Counted from the first letter of the stretch, positions 50,401-61,010 are shown. The stretch: DNA of 64,000 bases from Orobanche coerulescens (GCA_033398695.1 JAWKAU010000238.1:1-64000), one strand, 5' to 3'. A program made the numbers and translations. Notes: a model not told the origin generated them from the letters alone.

Positions 50401-51817
50401 CCTTACTCGCCACTCTTGATGTTCGTTTGCTAGGGTTCGATACCGTAAAGGAGTATTACGAAGGAGATGCGGATTTTGGCGAAACCTTCGTCCGGTGCAA
50501 ACCTGGCCCGGTGGGAGAATTTTCGATACAGGAGGGCTTTCTTTTTAAGGGGAATCGTCTTTGTCTACCAAGGCACACGATTCGAGAATTGCTGGTTCGA
50601 GAGGCTCATGGGGGAGGTTTGGCTGGCCACTTTGGTTCGGCCAAGACATTGGAGGTGCTTAAAGAACATTTTTATTGGCCAAGGATGCAGGGGGATGTTC
50701 ATAATATAATTAGTAAATGTGTGACGTGCCATGTTGCGAAGAGTTCGTTCAAACCAGGAGTCTACACACCTTTACCGATTCCGGAGAGACCGTGGGAAGA
50801 TATCTCAATGGATTTCATTATGGCTTTGCCTCGAACCCAACGAGGTAAGGACGCGATTATGGTGGTCGTCGATCGTTTTTCAAAGATGGCTCATTTTGTT
50901 CCTTGTCACAAAACCGATGATGCGAGTAATGTTGCCAACTGTATTTCAGAGGTAGTGCGATTACATGGAGTTCAAAACTATTGTTTCGGACCGGACTCAA
51001 AGTTTCTAAGCTATTTTTGGAACACATTATGGAGGAAGGTGGGGACCAAGTCATTGTTTAGTACTTCGCATCATCCTCAAACCGACGGACAAATCAAGTA
51101 ACGAATCGAACACTGGGACGCTGCTAAGTAGGTTTGGTGAACAAAACACAAAAGGACTGGGATCTGAAACTGGCACATGCGGAGTTTGCTTATAATCGAT
51201 CTCCTACTCATGCCACGGCACACTCTCCCTTTGAAGTAGTTTACGGACTGAATCCTTACATACCACTAGATCTAATTCCACTACCAAGTGACGAATTAGT
51301 GCATAAGGATGCGGAGTCGAAGCTGAAATCAATGATGAAATTACACGAACAGGTGCGGGATCGAATCAAGGAAATAAACGAGGCGTATAAAAGGAAGTCG
51401 AACAAGCAAAGAAGGCCGAGACTATTCGAGGTTGGAGATTTAGTTTGGTTACATTTGAGGAAGGAACGATTCCCGAGTAAGCGTAAGAACAAGTTAATGC
51501 CACGAGCTGAGGGACCATTTAAAATAATTGCGAAGGTGAATGACAATGCTTACAAGTTAGAACTTCCGGGTGATTACGGAGTACATGCTACTTTCAACGT
51601 AGGCGATCTATCCCCTTACCTTGACGACAATGGGATTGCGGAATTGAGGACAATTCCTTTTAAAGAAGGAGGGAATGATACGAAACCGACTATTCCGTGT
51701 GAAGAAGACGAAGTAAGAATTGACATAAAACACCTCGACCATACTCCAACGTACTTGGGCGAGAGAACTGAAACGAGGCCTGGAGTTACATTGATAATCG
51801 GAATTGGGGTAACTTAA
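47481..51817 (+). pseudogene. B2 gag-pol (near-complete)
   Basis: ATG at 47481 (MDLNDADFLAKL) was chosen over the upstream GTG in the PBS. Gag is open to about 47855, then broken. The zinc knuckle is at 48265-48310 in a shifted frame. Protease with IVDGGSCTNVAS lies near 48570 and keeps its Asp. A 593-codon stretch (49320-51101) holds RT with YLDD, RNase H ([23 protein letters not shown]) and integrase with HHCC and the first two core Asp. A frameshift just after HHPQTDGQ removes the catalytic Glu. The last frame (51134-51817) carries the GPY/F-like domain through the polypurine tract (51662-51675) into the LTR. Confidence 0.92.
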
Positions 51818-52600
51818 AGACAACTTGCATCTTGGGGAGGGGAGGAAATTCAAGTGGCAATTAAACAATAAAAGAATGTTCAGCTTTCTCTTACAAAAGC
51901 AGCAGGATTCTTGGCAAAAAGGGCGGCTGTCAAACTTCAACTTGGAGACAAGACCCAACTTTTACTTTTGTCAACAAGTGACATGAAGAACCTTTTTATT
52001 ATCTTTTATTATTCTAAGCTCAGCTTGTATTAGTTTAAGTTATCGTGTCAGGCTGCTTTTACCTATAAATAGTGGCAGTAGAGTTGTAATGAGGGAATTA
52101 TTGAATGTTGAAGAATTGAGAACACTTTGTGTTTTTCCTAGTGAATGCTTTTCATCAAAAACTTGGTTTTTATTCGACGCATTTCGAATACTAATCTGAT
52201 CGATTCCCAATAGGTCTTGAGGAGAAATCACTTTATCAAATTATAGGTCTAATTTGATAAAACATTTGTTCATATCTTGTTTCGATATTCTGTTTATTTT
52301 TTTCAATACAGTTTTATACTTGTTCAATATTTCGTACAAAGTGTTGTTCGATCCTTCGAACGTGTTTCCTGTCTTAAATTCGCTCCCGAACGAAACGTGC
52401 TGTTTCGAGTCTTTTCATTTGGACCAAATTCCTGTCTTGTGGCTGTATCGAATTACCGCCTTCATCACTCGCCAGTATTGTTGCTGTAGCGAGCTGTTGT
52501 CACTAGTTCCCGACAGTTTCTTGTCGATAGCTTCCGCTCGTCAAAGAAGCCTTCCGCTGTACCGATAGCGAATTCGCATAACCAGCGAGAATTCGTATCA
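51676..52600 (+). repeat. 3' LTR of B2
   Basis: 925 bp. Its start encodes the final ~47 Pol residues, stop at 51817. It differs from the 5' LTR at a few single bases and one short patch near 51925. Followed by GATAC. Confidence 0.93.
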
Positions 52601-52605
52601 GATAC

Positions 52606-53558
52606 CAAGTATCTTGGTTTTATTAGGTGATTAAGACATGAAGTAATCTTGGACTTGTGATGGTGACATGAAGAAGATCTTCACCAAATGTCTTCAATTC
52701 GGCCGTATTCTTCAAGTAGGGAATAGGAGGATTTTTGTGAAGATATGATATCACCCCTTTGGAATTATTATGGTGATTATGACTTGAGGGAAAATGACAT
52801 GAAGGATGAAAGTCTTCTTCAAATCTTATGCATGGGACGTGAGGTATCATGGTGGGAGGGAGAAATATCTTCATTTGGAAGTATTATGGTGATGGTGACA
52901 TGAAGAAGATATTTGATGAAAGTCTTCATCAAATTCTCATGCTTGGGCCGTTTTTTATTGAGGTGGGGAAGGAGAAATCTCTTTATGCATCTTGACAAAT
53001 CATGAGTCCCTTTCAAGCATGATATGGCTGATTTTTCATGCTTTCGGACCGATTCCGTCGTCGAGTTTTACGTTACTCCGGTTCCGATTAACAACGTAAC
53101 TCCAATCCGCGTGTTCTTTTCTCCCAAGTATAATGATGCATGACCATGCGAATTTGTATCGTCGTGGATGTCTATTTTTATTGGAGCTTCTTCGATTGGA
53201 ATATCGTATCAAGTCTTGAAACTAGAAGAGACAAAAATCTTCATGATCTTGGACCAAATATGATGCTGTCGGTTTTGTCATTTCTGGGATCCAATGAGTC
53301 CGAATTTGGTCCTATGGTCTCATAAGATTTGTAGCTCTCTTTCTTAGCTTTCCATGGCCACTTGAATCACCTGAATCGGATTTCGGACGAGAAAGTTATG
53401 GGCAAAATACTAAAATCAAGCTACGAAGTCGCCGCGCGCGAGAATTGGTAATTTGTCCATGTATTTTGCATGAGGATTTTATGTATGCCTGCAACTCAAC
53501 CAAGCTTGGTCGGATAATCTTCTTTTTTGTATTTGATGATGTTGACCGATTCGTATCA
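52606..53558 (-). repeat. D3 3' LTR, right part
   Basis: Continues the LTR after B2. It matches 55624-56573 nearly base for base and ends TTCGTATCA at 53558 next to the purine tract. The embedded A-type LTR start lies at about 53210. CGGCCG sites are intact here. Confidence 0.9.
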
Positions 53559-53761
53559 TACCCTCTCTCTTTAAAGGGAATTGTCCTCAATTCCGAACTC
53601 CCTTCGTTACCAAGATAATTAACTAAAGCCTCTAAGTATTTGATCTCGAAGATGTCCGCAGTACGTACATGACCCAAAATCTTGAGACGATAGGTAGTGG
53701 GGCCCTCTCGAGAATCACCAACAAAATAACTATCATTATTAATAAAATAATAATAATTACT

Positions 53762-54679
53762 TCACCAGGTAATACCGATATCATGACATGAGTGGATATC
53801 TGAAATGGGACGCACGGTTAACTCCACATCGGGTTCCTCCTCCAGAATTGGAAACACTGATTTCTCGGGTTCATCATCAAAAATGGAAAACACAGAATTT
53901 ATTACGGTGGGAACCATAGGATTTATTACGGATTCCTCTTCATCAATTGGTTCCTCATCAAATGCTGGCGGTCCGTCATAATCTAACCAACACTCCGTTT
54001 CAATATTGCTGGGCTCCTCCAATAATGTCTCATCAAAAATTAATCCACTAAGCTCGTTTCGTACCGCAACAAAGTCACACGACCCACTTTGCTCCGATAG
54101 GGTAGTTCGACTCCAACCATCATCTTCTTTGTTGTATGGCGCCGTTGAAACCTCTGTCTCGTCTACTTCATTAAAAATGACAGTAGGAACATCATATTCA
54201 TCGAGAAAGGACTCTGTTGATAATTCCTTGATGGGAAAAAAGCTTTGACCGAATGTCGGCGGCGGGGCGTCGAAGGACTGGTGGTGGGGGAACAACGAGT
54301 GGTGGTATGGTTTGAACCTTCGATTGAAATATTTTGTGAATTTTTGCCAATCTTTGATTTTTGGCTTACGTTGTTGTGAACGGGACTGTTTCAGTTTTTG
54401 CCACCAGACGGCGGCGCTACCGCGGAGGCGCCTTGCCACCAACGAAACGCGGCGGTTGATCGGGGCAGCCTTGAAGTCCGAGTGCTCCTCACAAGCACGA
54501 AGCCAATCTATGCACGCATTTGGATTACTATCTCCGTGAAATTCCGGTATGCTGCGGAATTTGGCCAAGAAATCAATATCGTTGACGTCGTCCCTGTGTC
54601 TTTCTTGCATACGTTGCTCCGGTAAGCCGTTTAGTGCGTCACGGAGTGTCATCAAGAAATCGAGCTCGGAGAAATCCAT
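53762..54679 (-). CDS. D3 Gag-like protein
   Basis: An uninterrupted 306-codon frame from ATG 54679 (MDFSELDFLMTLRDALNG). Residues ~15-130 resemble the retrotransposon Gag capsid region (IPEFHGDSNPNACIDWLRA, GSAAVWWQKL, FNRRFKPYHH). Residues ~140-300 are acidic and low in complexity, with repeated VFPILEEEP-like and EEPIDEEE segments. There is no zinc knuckle, protease or RT. It keeps Trp where the other D copies have a TGA. The TGA that ends it replaces an Arg codon in D1, after which the frame would run on to the Pol-like terminus near the LTR. It is the best coding copy of the family. A role in particle assembly in trans is an inference. Confidence 0.75.
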   Translation of the reverse strand: MDFSELDFLMTLRDALNGLPEQRMQERHRDDVNDIDFLAKFRSIPEFHGDSNPNACIDWLRACEEHSDFKAAPINRRVSLVARRLRGSAAVWWQKLKQSRSQQRKPKIKDWQKFTKYFNRRFKPYHHSLFPHHQSFDAPPPTFGQSFFPIKELSTESFLDEYDVPTVIFNEVDETEVSTAPYNKEDDGWSRTTLSEQSGSCDFVAVRNELSGLIFDETLLEEPSNIETECWLDYDGPPAFDEEPIDEEESVINPMVPTVINSVFSIFDDEPEKSVFPILEEEPDVELTVRPISDIHSCHDIGITW

Positions 54680-55003
54680 AACAAGAATCAAGAGATAGTT
54701 TTTGACAAGAAATCGGACAGAAAATTTTCCAAGAAATCCGTGAAGAATGAACCAAGAAGATGATCAAAGAATCTGATCTCCACCGTTCAGACTGTAGTTC
54801 AATGAGTTGGCTTACCTTTGTCAAAATTTCGTGATGATCCAACGGTCGAATCCACGGGAAACTTTGTTTTCTTCCGACTGCGCTAATCTGCCAATGTTAT
54901 GCGAAAATTCTTCTAACCGTGAAGAACAACCCAAGAAGGTGACTAAATACTTCAACAAAAAAAAAATTCGGTGAATATAGTTGATCGCCCAAGGAGATGA
55001 CCT

Positions 55004-55018
55004 TGGGCTCCGATACCA
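55004..55018 (-). other. Primer binding site of D3
   Basis: On the minus strand TGGTATCGGAGCCCA, four bases from the 5' LTR. It matches initiator tRNA-Met with one change over the first 13 bases. Confidence 0.8.
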
Positions 55019-55022
55019 CTTA

Positions 55023-56573
55023 TGATACGAATTATCCGGGGAGAGGTGGATACGTATCGGTCGGAGTATATGTAAGTGTATGATAGCGGAAGGCTTTTAC
55101 GAATATGGAGTTTTTCGGATGTATTTTGTATGTGAATAATATCGGATATAACAATAAAAATATCGAACAAGAAGATGATACGAATTACGTACGTAATGCG
55201 TATGAAATACAATGGAAGATTATTATGTCTTGACAACTATCAAAGTATCACTCGAAAATTACAAGGGGTGACCGAACTTAAATGGATTTCGGCCGTGAAG
55301 TAGTATGGTATACGGGTTTGGATGTGTTTTATCGAACTAGACCTATAACTCGATAAAAGTAATCTCTCCTCAAGACCTATTGAGAATTGATCAAGTTATA
55401 ATTCGAGACGCGTCGAAATAATAACTAAAGTTTGTTGAACTCGTTCAACGTATATTTCAAAGAAATACAAGGTTTATTACTTTCAAGATTCAAGATATGT
55501 TTACAATACAACGAGCACTACTATATATAGTAGTTTCCAAACGTAAGAAAATACAACAAAACGAGAAATGAAACTTCCTAGTAACATCCCAATCGGCCGA
55601 AATATCTAAAGAGGAGATACCAAGTATCTTGGTTTTATTAGGTGATTAAGACATGAAGTAATCTTGGACTTGTGATGGTGACATGAAGAAGATCTTCACC
55701 AAATGTCTTCAATTCGGCCGTATTCTTCAAGTAGGGAATAGGAGGATTTTTGTGAAGATATGATATCACCCCTTTGGAATTATTATGGTGATTATGACTT
55801 GAGGGAAAATGACATGAAGGATGAAAGTCTTCTTCAAATCTTATGCATGGGACGTGAGGTATCATGGTGGGAGGGAGAAATATCTTCATTTGGAAGTATT
55901 ATGGTGATGGTGACATGAAGAAGATATTTGATGAAAGTCTTCATCAAATTCTCATGCTTGGGCCGTTTTTTATTGAGGTGGGGAAGGAGAAATCTCTTTA
56001 TGCATCTTGACAAATCATGAGTCCCTTTCAAGCATGATATGGCTGATTTTTCATGCTTTCGGACCGATTCCGTCGTCGAGTTTTACGTTACTCCGGTTCC
56101 GATTAACAACGTAACTCCAATCCGCGTGTTCTTTTCTCCCAAGTATAATGATGCATGACCATGCGAATTTGTATCGTCGTGGATGTCGATTTTTATTGGA
56201 GCTTCTTCGATTGGAATATCGTATCAAGTCTTGAAACTAGAAGAGACAAAAATCTTCATGATCTTGGACCAAATATGATGCTGTCGGTTTTGTCATTTCT
56301 GGGATCCAATGAGTCCGAATTTGGTCCTATGGTCTCATAAGATTTGTAGCTCTCTTTCTTAGCTTTCCATGGCCACTTGAATCACCTGAATCGGATTTCG
56401 GACGAGAAAGTTATGGGCAAAATACTAAAACTGCTACGAAGTCGTCGCGCGCGCGAGAATTGGTAATTTGTCCATGTATTTTGCATGAGGATTTTATGTA
56501 TGCCTGCAACTCAACCAAGCTTGGTCGGATAATCTTCTTTTTTGTATTTGATGATGTTGACCGATTCGTATCA
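55023..56573 (-). repeat. 5' LTR of D3
   Basis: 1,551 bp. Contains an outer 3' extension (55023-55180), an embedded A-like LTR with TATA palindrome and twin hairpins, and the D-specific 5' ~350 bp (about 56225-56573). The flank CACTC follows. Confidence 0.92.
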
Positions 56574-58255
56574 CACTCCCTTTCAATTACCTCGGGGTTC
56601 CGTTATTCTGCGGCATACCCCGTCTCATCCATATTGCCCCGGTCGTTGACAAAATTATTAGTAAATTTTCTGCTTGGAAAGGATCCTCTCTCTCGATGGC
56701 TGGTCGTATTTGCTTAGTTAACTCTATCATCATGAGCTCCTCCATTCACTCAATGATGATATATAGTTGGCCGATCAAATTGATAAACAAATTAGATTCG
56801 GCGGCTAGAAATTTTATTTGGTCGGGGGACATTAGTCACAAGAACGCATGTATTGTGGCCTGGAGTAGAGTTTGTTCCCCTTTAGAGGAGGGAGGGCTTG
56901 GGGTGAGGCATCTTTGTACGATGAATGAATCCTTTTTGTTCAGTTTGGCCTGGGTTATTCTGCAGGAGGATTCCTTTTGTGGTCAATTCCTTCGTCAGAG
57001 GTTTCTCAGAAGTAATTTGGATACTCGCAAGATTGTTTCTTCCTCTATATTCAGGGGGGTTCGTAATCATATTCCCCGTCTTCTTAACACTTCCAGTTGG
57101 GTTATTGGTAATGGTCAGAATATTAATTTTTGGTGGGACAACTGGCTGGGTTATATCATTGGTGATCGGTTGGGTATTCCTCAACATCTCAGAAGTACCT
57201 TCTCCGACACCATCAGCAATTTTTACTATGACGGGACTCGCATCTTACCCTCGATTTCATGGAAAGGTGTCGTGATGTTGCTTTAGATGTCGTCTATGCC
57301 CCTCGACTTTGAAGGAAAAGACGAGCGGGTTTGGGCTAAATCGGTGCATGGCAATGTTACCTCTCAAATCGCTTATTGGCACCTTCGCCACAACTTTCCT
57401 AAGGTGAGCTGGGGGAAATGGATTTGGCACAGATTAATCCCCGTTCGTCGTTCTCTCACGGTCTGGAAGGCTATTCACAACAGTCACTGTTTTTGATCTT
57501 CTTCGTTTAAGGGGTTTCATTGGTCCTTCGGTTTGCCTTTTCTGTCTCTCTGCCTGTGAATCGATTGACCATATTTTCACCGAGTGTGTTGTTATCCGGC
57601 GATTGGGACTATATTGAGCGGGGCTTCTTAAACTCTTTAGAATTGAACGCTGGGTTCGGGCACTTCATCATTCGAGCTATGGATATCGATTTAGTCACAG
57701 ATCTCTACTCTCTGGAGATTCACTATTATTACGCCGTCTGGGCTATCCGCATATTCGCTGTGAGGTTTTATATAATGATGCTAAATTTTCTATCATGTCT
57801 CTTCGTTCTATAGTTTGGGCTCTTCTCAGAGAATGTAATAACTATGACATGGGCACCATGGATAACTCTATTTCAGATCTGGTTCGTCTTCGGGCTCTGG
57901 GTGTGGCTGGCCACGCGAGACCTCCGCTTTACCCTATTTAAGTGAAATGGTATCCCCCCCCCCAATGGCTGGATGAAAGTTAACACTGATGGGATGACTA
58001 AAGGCTGCCCAGGCTTGGGTGCTATTGGCCTTGTTTATCGGAATCGTCTGGGCCGGGTTTTTGGCACTCTCTATGCGGCAATTGGTTGCTATTTTGCCTT
58101 CCAAGCTGAGCTGGTTGCGGCTATTCATGCTATCGAGATTGTTTTTTATCATGGTTGGGATTATTTGTGGCTGGAGTCTGACTCTACTTATGTTGTGAGC
58201 ATTCTCTCGGATCGTAGTTCTACTTCCTGGATCTACATGATCATTTGAGGCGGAT
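56574..58255 (+). pseudogene. LINE ORF2 C-terminal part with RNase H
   Basis: Resumes in frame after CACTC with PFNYLGVPL, a typical post-RT segment of plant L1 elements. It continues as 196 open codons (56696-57286). A zinc-binding RVT-associated region follows in broken frames (57287-57600: WHRLIPVRRSLTVWKA, then CLFCLSACESIDHIF in another frame). An RNase H-like domain lies at 57973-58248 (VNTDGMTKG, AELVAAIHAIE, LWLESDS). A run of ten or more C near 57953-57962 and a stop at 57284 break the frame. Confidence 0.87.
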
Positions 58256-58736
58256 TTGGCGTATTATTGGCATGCACTTGTGGTCTCTCATATTTTTAGA
58301 GAAGGGAATCTTTGTGGCGGGCGGCTTTCTAAAGATTGGTTTCTTACGAGTGGTCTAGCGAAGCGCAGAGCCTCTCTGAGATCTTCTTGAGGGATATGTC
58401 TCCTATGTATTTTAGCCGACATTAGTTTTCTCATGACATAACGCTCGGGTACTCTTTTTCCCTATCGTAGGTTTTCCCATTGGGTTTTCTACGATAGGGT
58501 TTTAACGAACTGTGTTTGCAACCCCATACATCGGTATGGGGGTATAGGTCCTTTTATTCTGTTTTCATAGATTGCTTTTGCATTTTTATTTTTCTCTCTA
58601 TTTCTCTTGACTACCCGCTTGTGGGATTAGCTTGAGATTTTATTTTGTTGTCTTGGATGGCCCTCTCTTTGTAACTCTTTTTTGTTTCTCATTTTTATAA
58701 TAATATTGACCTTGATGAGTAAAAAAAAGCCATTGA
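58256..58736 (+). other. LINE 3'UTR with two hairpins and A tail
   Basis: No open frame. Two perfect inverted repeats are visible. CCCTATCGTAG pairs with CTACGATAGGG (58460-58470 and 58489-58499, 18-base loop). CCCCATAC pairs with GTATGGGG (58522-58529 and 58534-58541, tetraloop ATCG). The element ends in eight A (58729-58736). 3' hairpins are often the part recognised by LINE reverse transcriptase, but that role is inferred here. Confidence 0.75.
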
Positions 58737-59694
58737 ATTCAAAGAACAAATGACGAAAGTTCAAGTGTTTCCCCCAAAACGGCCAAGAACACGATTCGTC
58801 CCGTCAAAACACGAAAACGGAATTCCAAATCGAAATATGGATATACAATCCATAGGATATGTTTAACAACATCATTTAACAACAATCGATCCATCAAAAA
58901 CGGATGGAAAACAAGATCAAGAACAAATCCCCCAAAAATTCGATTCGAAGGAAATCAAGATATATACTTTGATTCTGTTGGTAGTCGATCCGCCTTGGCG
59001 TCCACCTAAGCGCCTCGGGCGTCCGAACGGCCGAGCCGATCCCAGAGCCAGACCGGTCATAAACTTGATCGTTTCTCGGGTTCGCACAAAGGGCCGGACC
59101 GGGCAGACCTTGAGCCGACCGAATCCGACCCGAAAGGCCGAGCACCTATATGAAAACACCATAATCACGAATAAGGCCGACCAGAGTAGCGGGAGGTCAA
59201 GGGCCGACCTCATTGTCGGTCATAGATAAATATCGAAAGCCCGAAGAAGCGAGACGGGACGGTAAGTGAGAGTTGTCATATCCCTACACAAAGCACACTT
59301 AAGAAGACGACACGTGTCAAAGGAGTCACCTCCATCGCGACACATGTCATCAGCATATTCATCCCAATCGTCCTACTGTCCTCTCATGAATGGCTGGAAA
59401 CACCTATATATATGCCAGGAGAAGGCACAAAAAAGGGGACTTTGGAAAAGAGAGATAAAAAAGAGAGAAAAGAGAAAAGAGAAAAGGATAAGACTTGTAG
59501 TTAACAAGCACCAGCTGTACGGACGGGCCAAAATATTTTCGGTCCGGCTCTACTCTTTATCAAGATCATCAATAAACATTTAATGGTCCAATATTTTTAA
59601 TTCTGTTTATACGTCCCTCTTATTATTTTCTACGTGGCTTCGATCCATTCGTCCAGATCAGCACACGTGACGTTGACCAAATCAGACGTCAACA
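58737..59694 (+). repeat. Tat-like LTR, 3' portion
   Basis: Ends GACGTCAACA at 59694, followed by a Tat-type PBS. It carries a TATA box (TATATATAT at 59405-59413) and AATAAA near 59570. A perfect G-box palindrome GACACGTGTC lies at 59309-59318, with similar ACATGTC and CACGTGAC blocks nearby. No TGTTG start was seen after the LINE tail. The LINE may therefore have inserted into this LTR, with the LTR start left of the window. Alternatively the LTR starts with a non-standard TG near 58750. Confidence 0.65.
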
Positions 59695-59696
59695 GA

Positions 59697-59711
59697 TTGG
59701 CGCTAGAAGGA
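59697..59711 (+). other. Primer binding site of the Tat-like element
   Basis: TTGGCGCTAGAAGGA, two bases after the LTR end. TTGGCGC-type PBSs are usual for the Tat/Athila side of plant Ty3/gypsy. It gives the element plus orientation and its 5' end at this point. Confidence 0.7.
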
Positions 59712-61010
59712 GGGGGGCGCGCGGCTGCGGCGGAAACCGCCACAACCCATGCTTTTCTCGTTCATATTGCAAGCCAATCCTATGCTTTTCTTTAAAAGAT
59801 TTCTTGTTAAGTATAGGATTCTCCATCTCTAACCACAAGTGACGAATTACCATCAGGCCCGTCCAAAGGGCCCGTTATGCGATGGAGGACACCGTTATGA
59901 GGTATACACGCTAAGAAGTTCTCTATCATGCATGGACGTATCGGACTATTCTTAGTGTGCACAGGACGAACACGGCTTCGCCAACCGCAATCAAGACGCA
60001 GATGTTTTGAAAGACATCGATGGCGGAGCATTTTGACACACCTTGTGTTCATCCGAAATAACCACGCCCACCAAGGGATGGTAAGATGAAAGCATAGGAA
60101 TCATCGTAACTACGAGTCGAAAGTATAGGAATCATCGTAATATGAAGTTGAAAGCACAGAGCCATCGTGATCACGGGCTCCTGCTCATCAGTGACCCCTT
60201 AGAGGTCATAATTTGAAGGATATTGAGCGTCGCTCAAAATTCCAGGAAGGTCTCAAAGAGTCCTCGTGTCCTTCAAATTAAAGTTGCAACAACATACACC
60301 GCAACATCGAAAACTCCTTCTAATTCCCATCCACCCGCGAGGGTCCAGTAATCCGAATGGTAATGGACCAGACCGAAAGCATCTCCGAGTATTGAGCCAT
60401 GTGTTAGAAAAGCAGTGGCGGCCCTTACCAGGGAATTGGAAGTCAAAGCAAAAGTAATCCATAAAGGAGGTTTCCCCATAATCACCCGACCAGCGATCGT
60501 TAGGAGGCCACCGGCGAGACTCAAAACTCCAAGTGATGAAAAAGCCGTGAAAAGTGGAAAATCCCGGTGAAACTAAAATGAGCCGAGGAGTAATCTGTAA
60601 GAAAAGAGGGGCCCGACCGACCGAGTCACTGACCGTACCGCGACGGCCGACCCAAGAAGAATCCCAGGCGTTCTACGATGACCCCGGTCGAAATTGGGAT
60701 ACACCCATAGGAGAAGTCGTTTCAAAGAACAAGGTCAATATGACCCCGAGAACTTGGACCTCGTCGCCCAAAAAGGCGGAACGTATTCTACGAAACATCC
60801 GAGGATTATCAGAGTTTCCAGGCTAATGACCTCATTGTTAAAATGAGCACTGGGGCCCGATACGGGACCTCCTGAATCCCAGTAACGCAGCCCGTCAGAA
60901 CGGAGGTTGCTAGCTAGAATATGTAAGTGACCAAGGGTCAATTCATTTGTTGAATGCCATTAGGGTACAAATAATAAAATTTGATTTTATGTTCACCTCG
61001 GAAACAAAAT
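59712..61010 (+). other. Leader/untranslated region of the Tat-like element
   Basis: About 1.3 kb without a recognised gene. It includes short repeats (GAAAGTATAGGAATCATCGTAA-like, around 60090-60150). One 90-codon open frame (60554-60826) is basic, has no recognised domain, and could be chance. No gag was found, so the element may be non-autonomous or its coding part lies beyond the window. Confidence 0.5.

Larger units (their letters stand above)
46519..52600 (+). mobile_element. B2: full-length B-family element nested in D3 LTR
   Basis: 6,082 bp, LTRs 46519-47441 and 51676-52600 with few differences, TSD GATAC (46514-46518 and 52601-52605). PBS, gag-pol and polypurine tract are all present. 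It is the youngest insertion of this block, because it interrupts D3. Confidence 0.95.
45921..56573 (-). mobile_element. D3: gag-only LTR element, split by B2
   Basis: Minus-strand D-family element with LTRs of ~1,551 bp: 45921-46518 plus 52606-53558 (3'), and 55023-56573 (5'). The 5-bp duplication is CACTC at 45916-45920 and 56574-56578. The internal region 53559-55022 has a PBS, a 306-codon gag frame and a purine tract (plus-strand TACCCTCTCTCTTT from 53559). LTRs differ at few sites. Its LTR carries ~150 bp of extra 3' sequence absent from D1 and D2. Confidence 0.9.
1..58736 (+). mobile_element. Plant L1-type LINE, split in three by nested LTR elements
   Basis: One non-LTR retrotransposon can be followed through three pieces: 1-701, 44618-45920 and 56574-58736. 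Piece order matches the L1 ORF2 order: APE endonuclease, reverse transcriptase, C-terminal zinc-binding region and RNase H, then 3'UTR and an 8-base A tail (58729-58736). The element enters from the left edge, so its 5' end, ORF1 and target-site duplication are not visible. At the second break the reading frame continues across the excised insertion once one copy of the CACTC duplication is removed. At the first break the frame is restored only when the 11-bp scrap at 12242-12252 is taken into account. The coding parts have several frameshifts, so the copy is dead. Confidence 0.9.

Noticed and set aside
51134..51817. A chromodomain at the integrase C-terminus
   Set aside because: After the GPY/F-like region the frame ends with a short tail in the LTR. 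No aromatic-cage chromodomain pattern is visible, so a canonical chromodomain is not claimed.
57953..57962. C homopolymer as a programmed frameshift site before LINE RNase H
   Set aside because: Homopolymers of this length are error-prone in sequencing and replication, and the rest of the ORF is already broken.
60266..60457. Small open frames on both strands in the Tat-like leader
   Set aside because: Overlapping both strands, no domain and no sibling copy for comparison; likely chance in GC-richer sequence.
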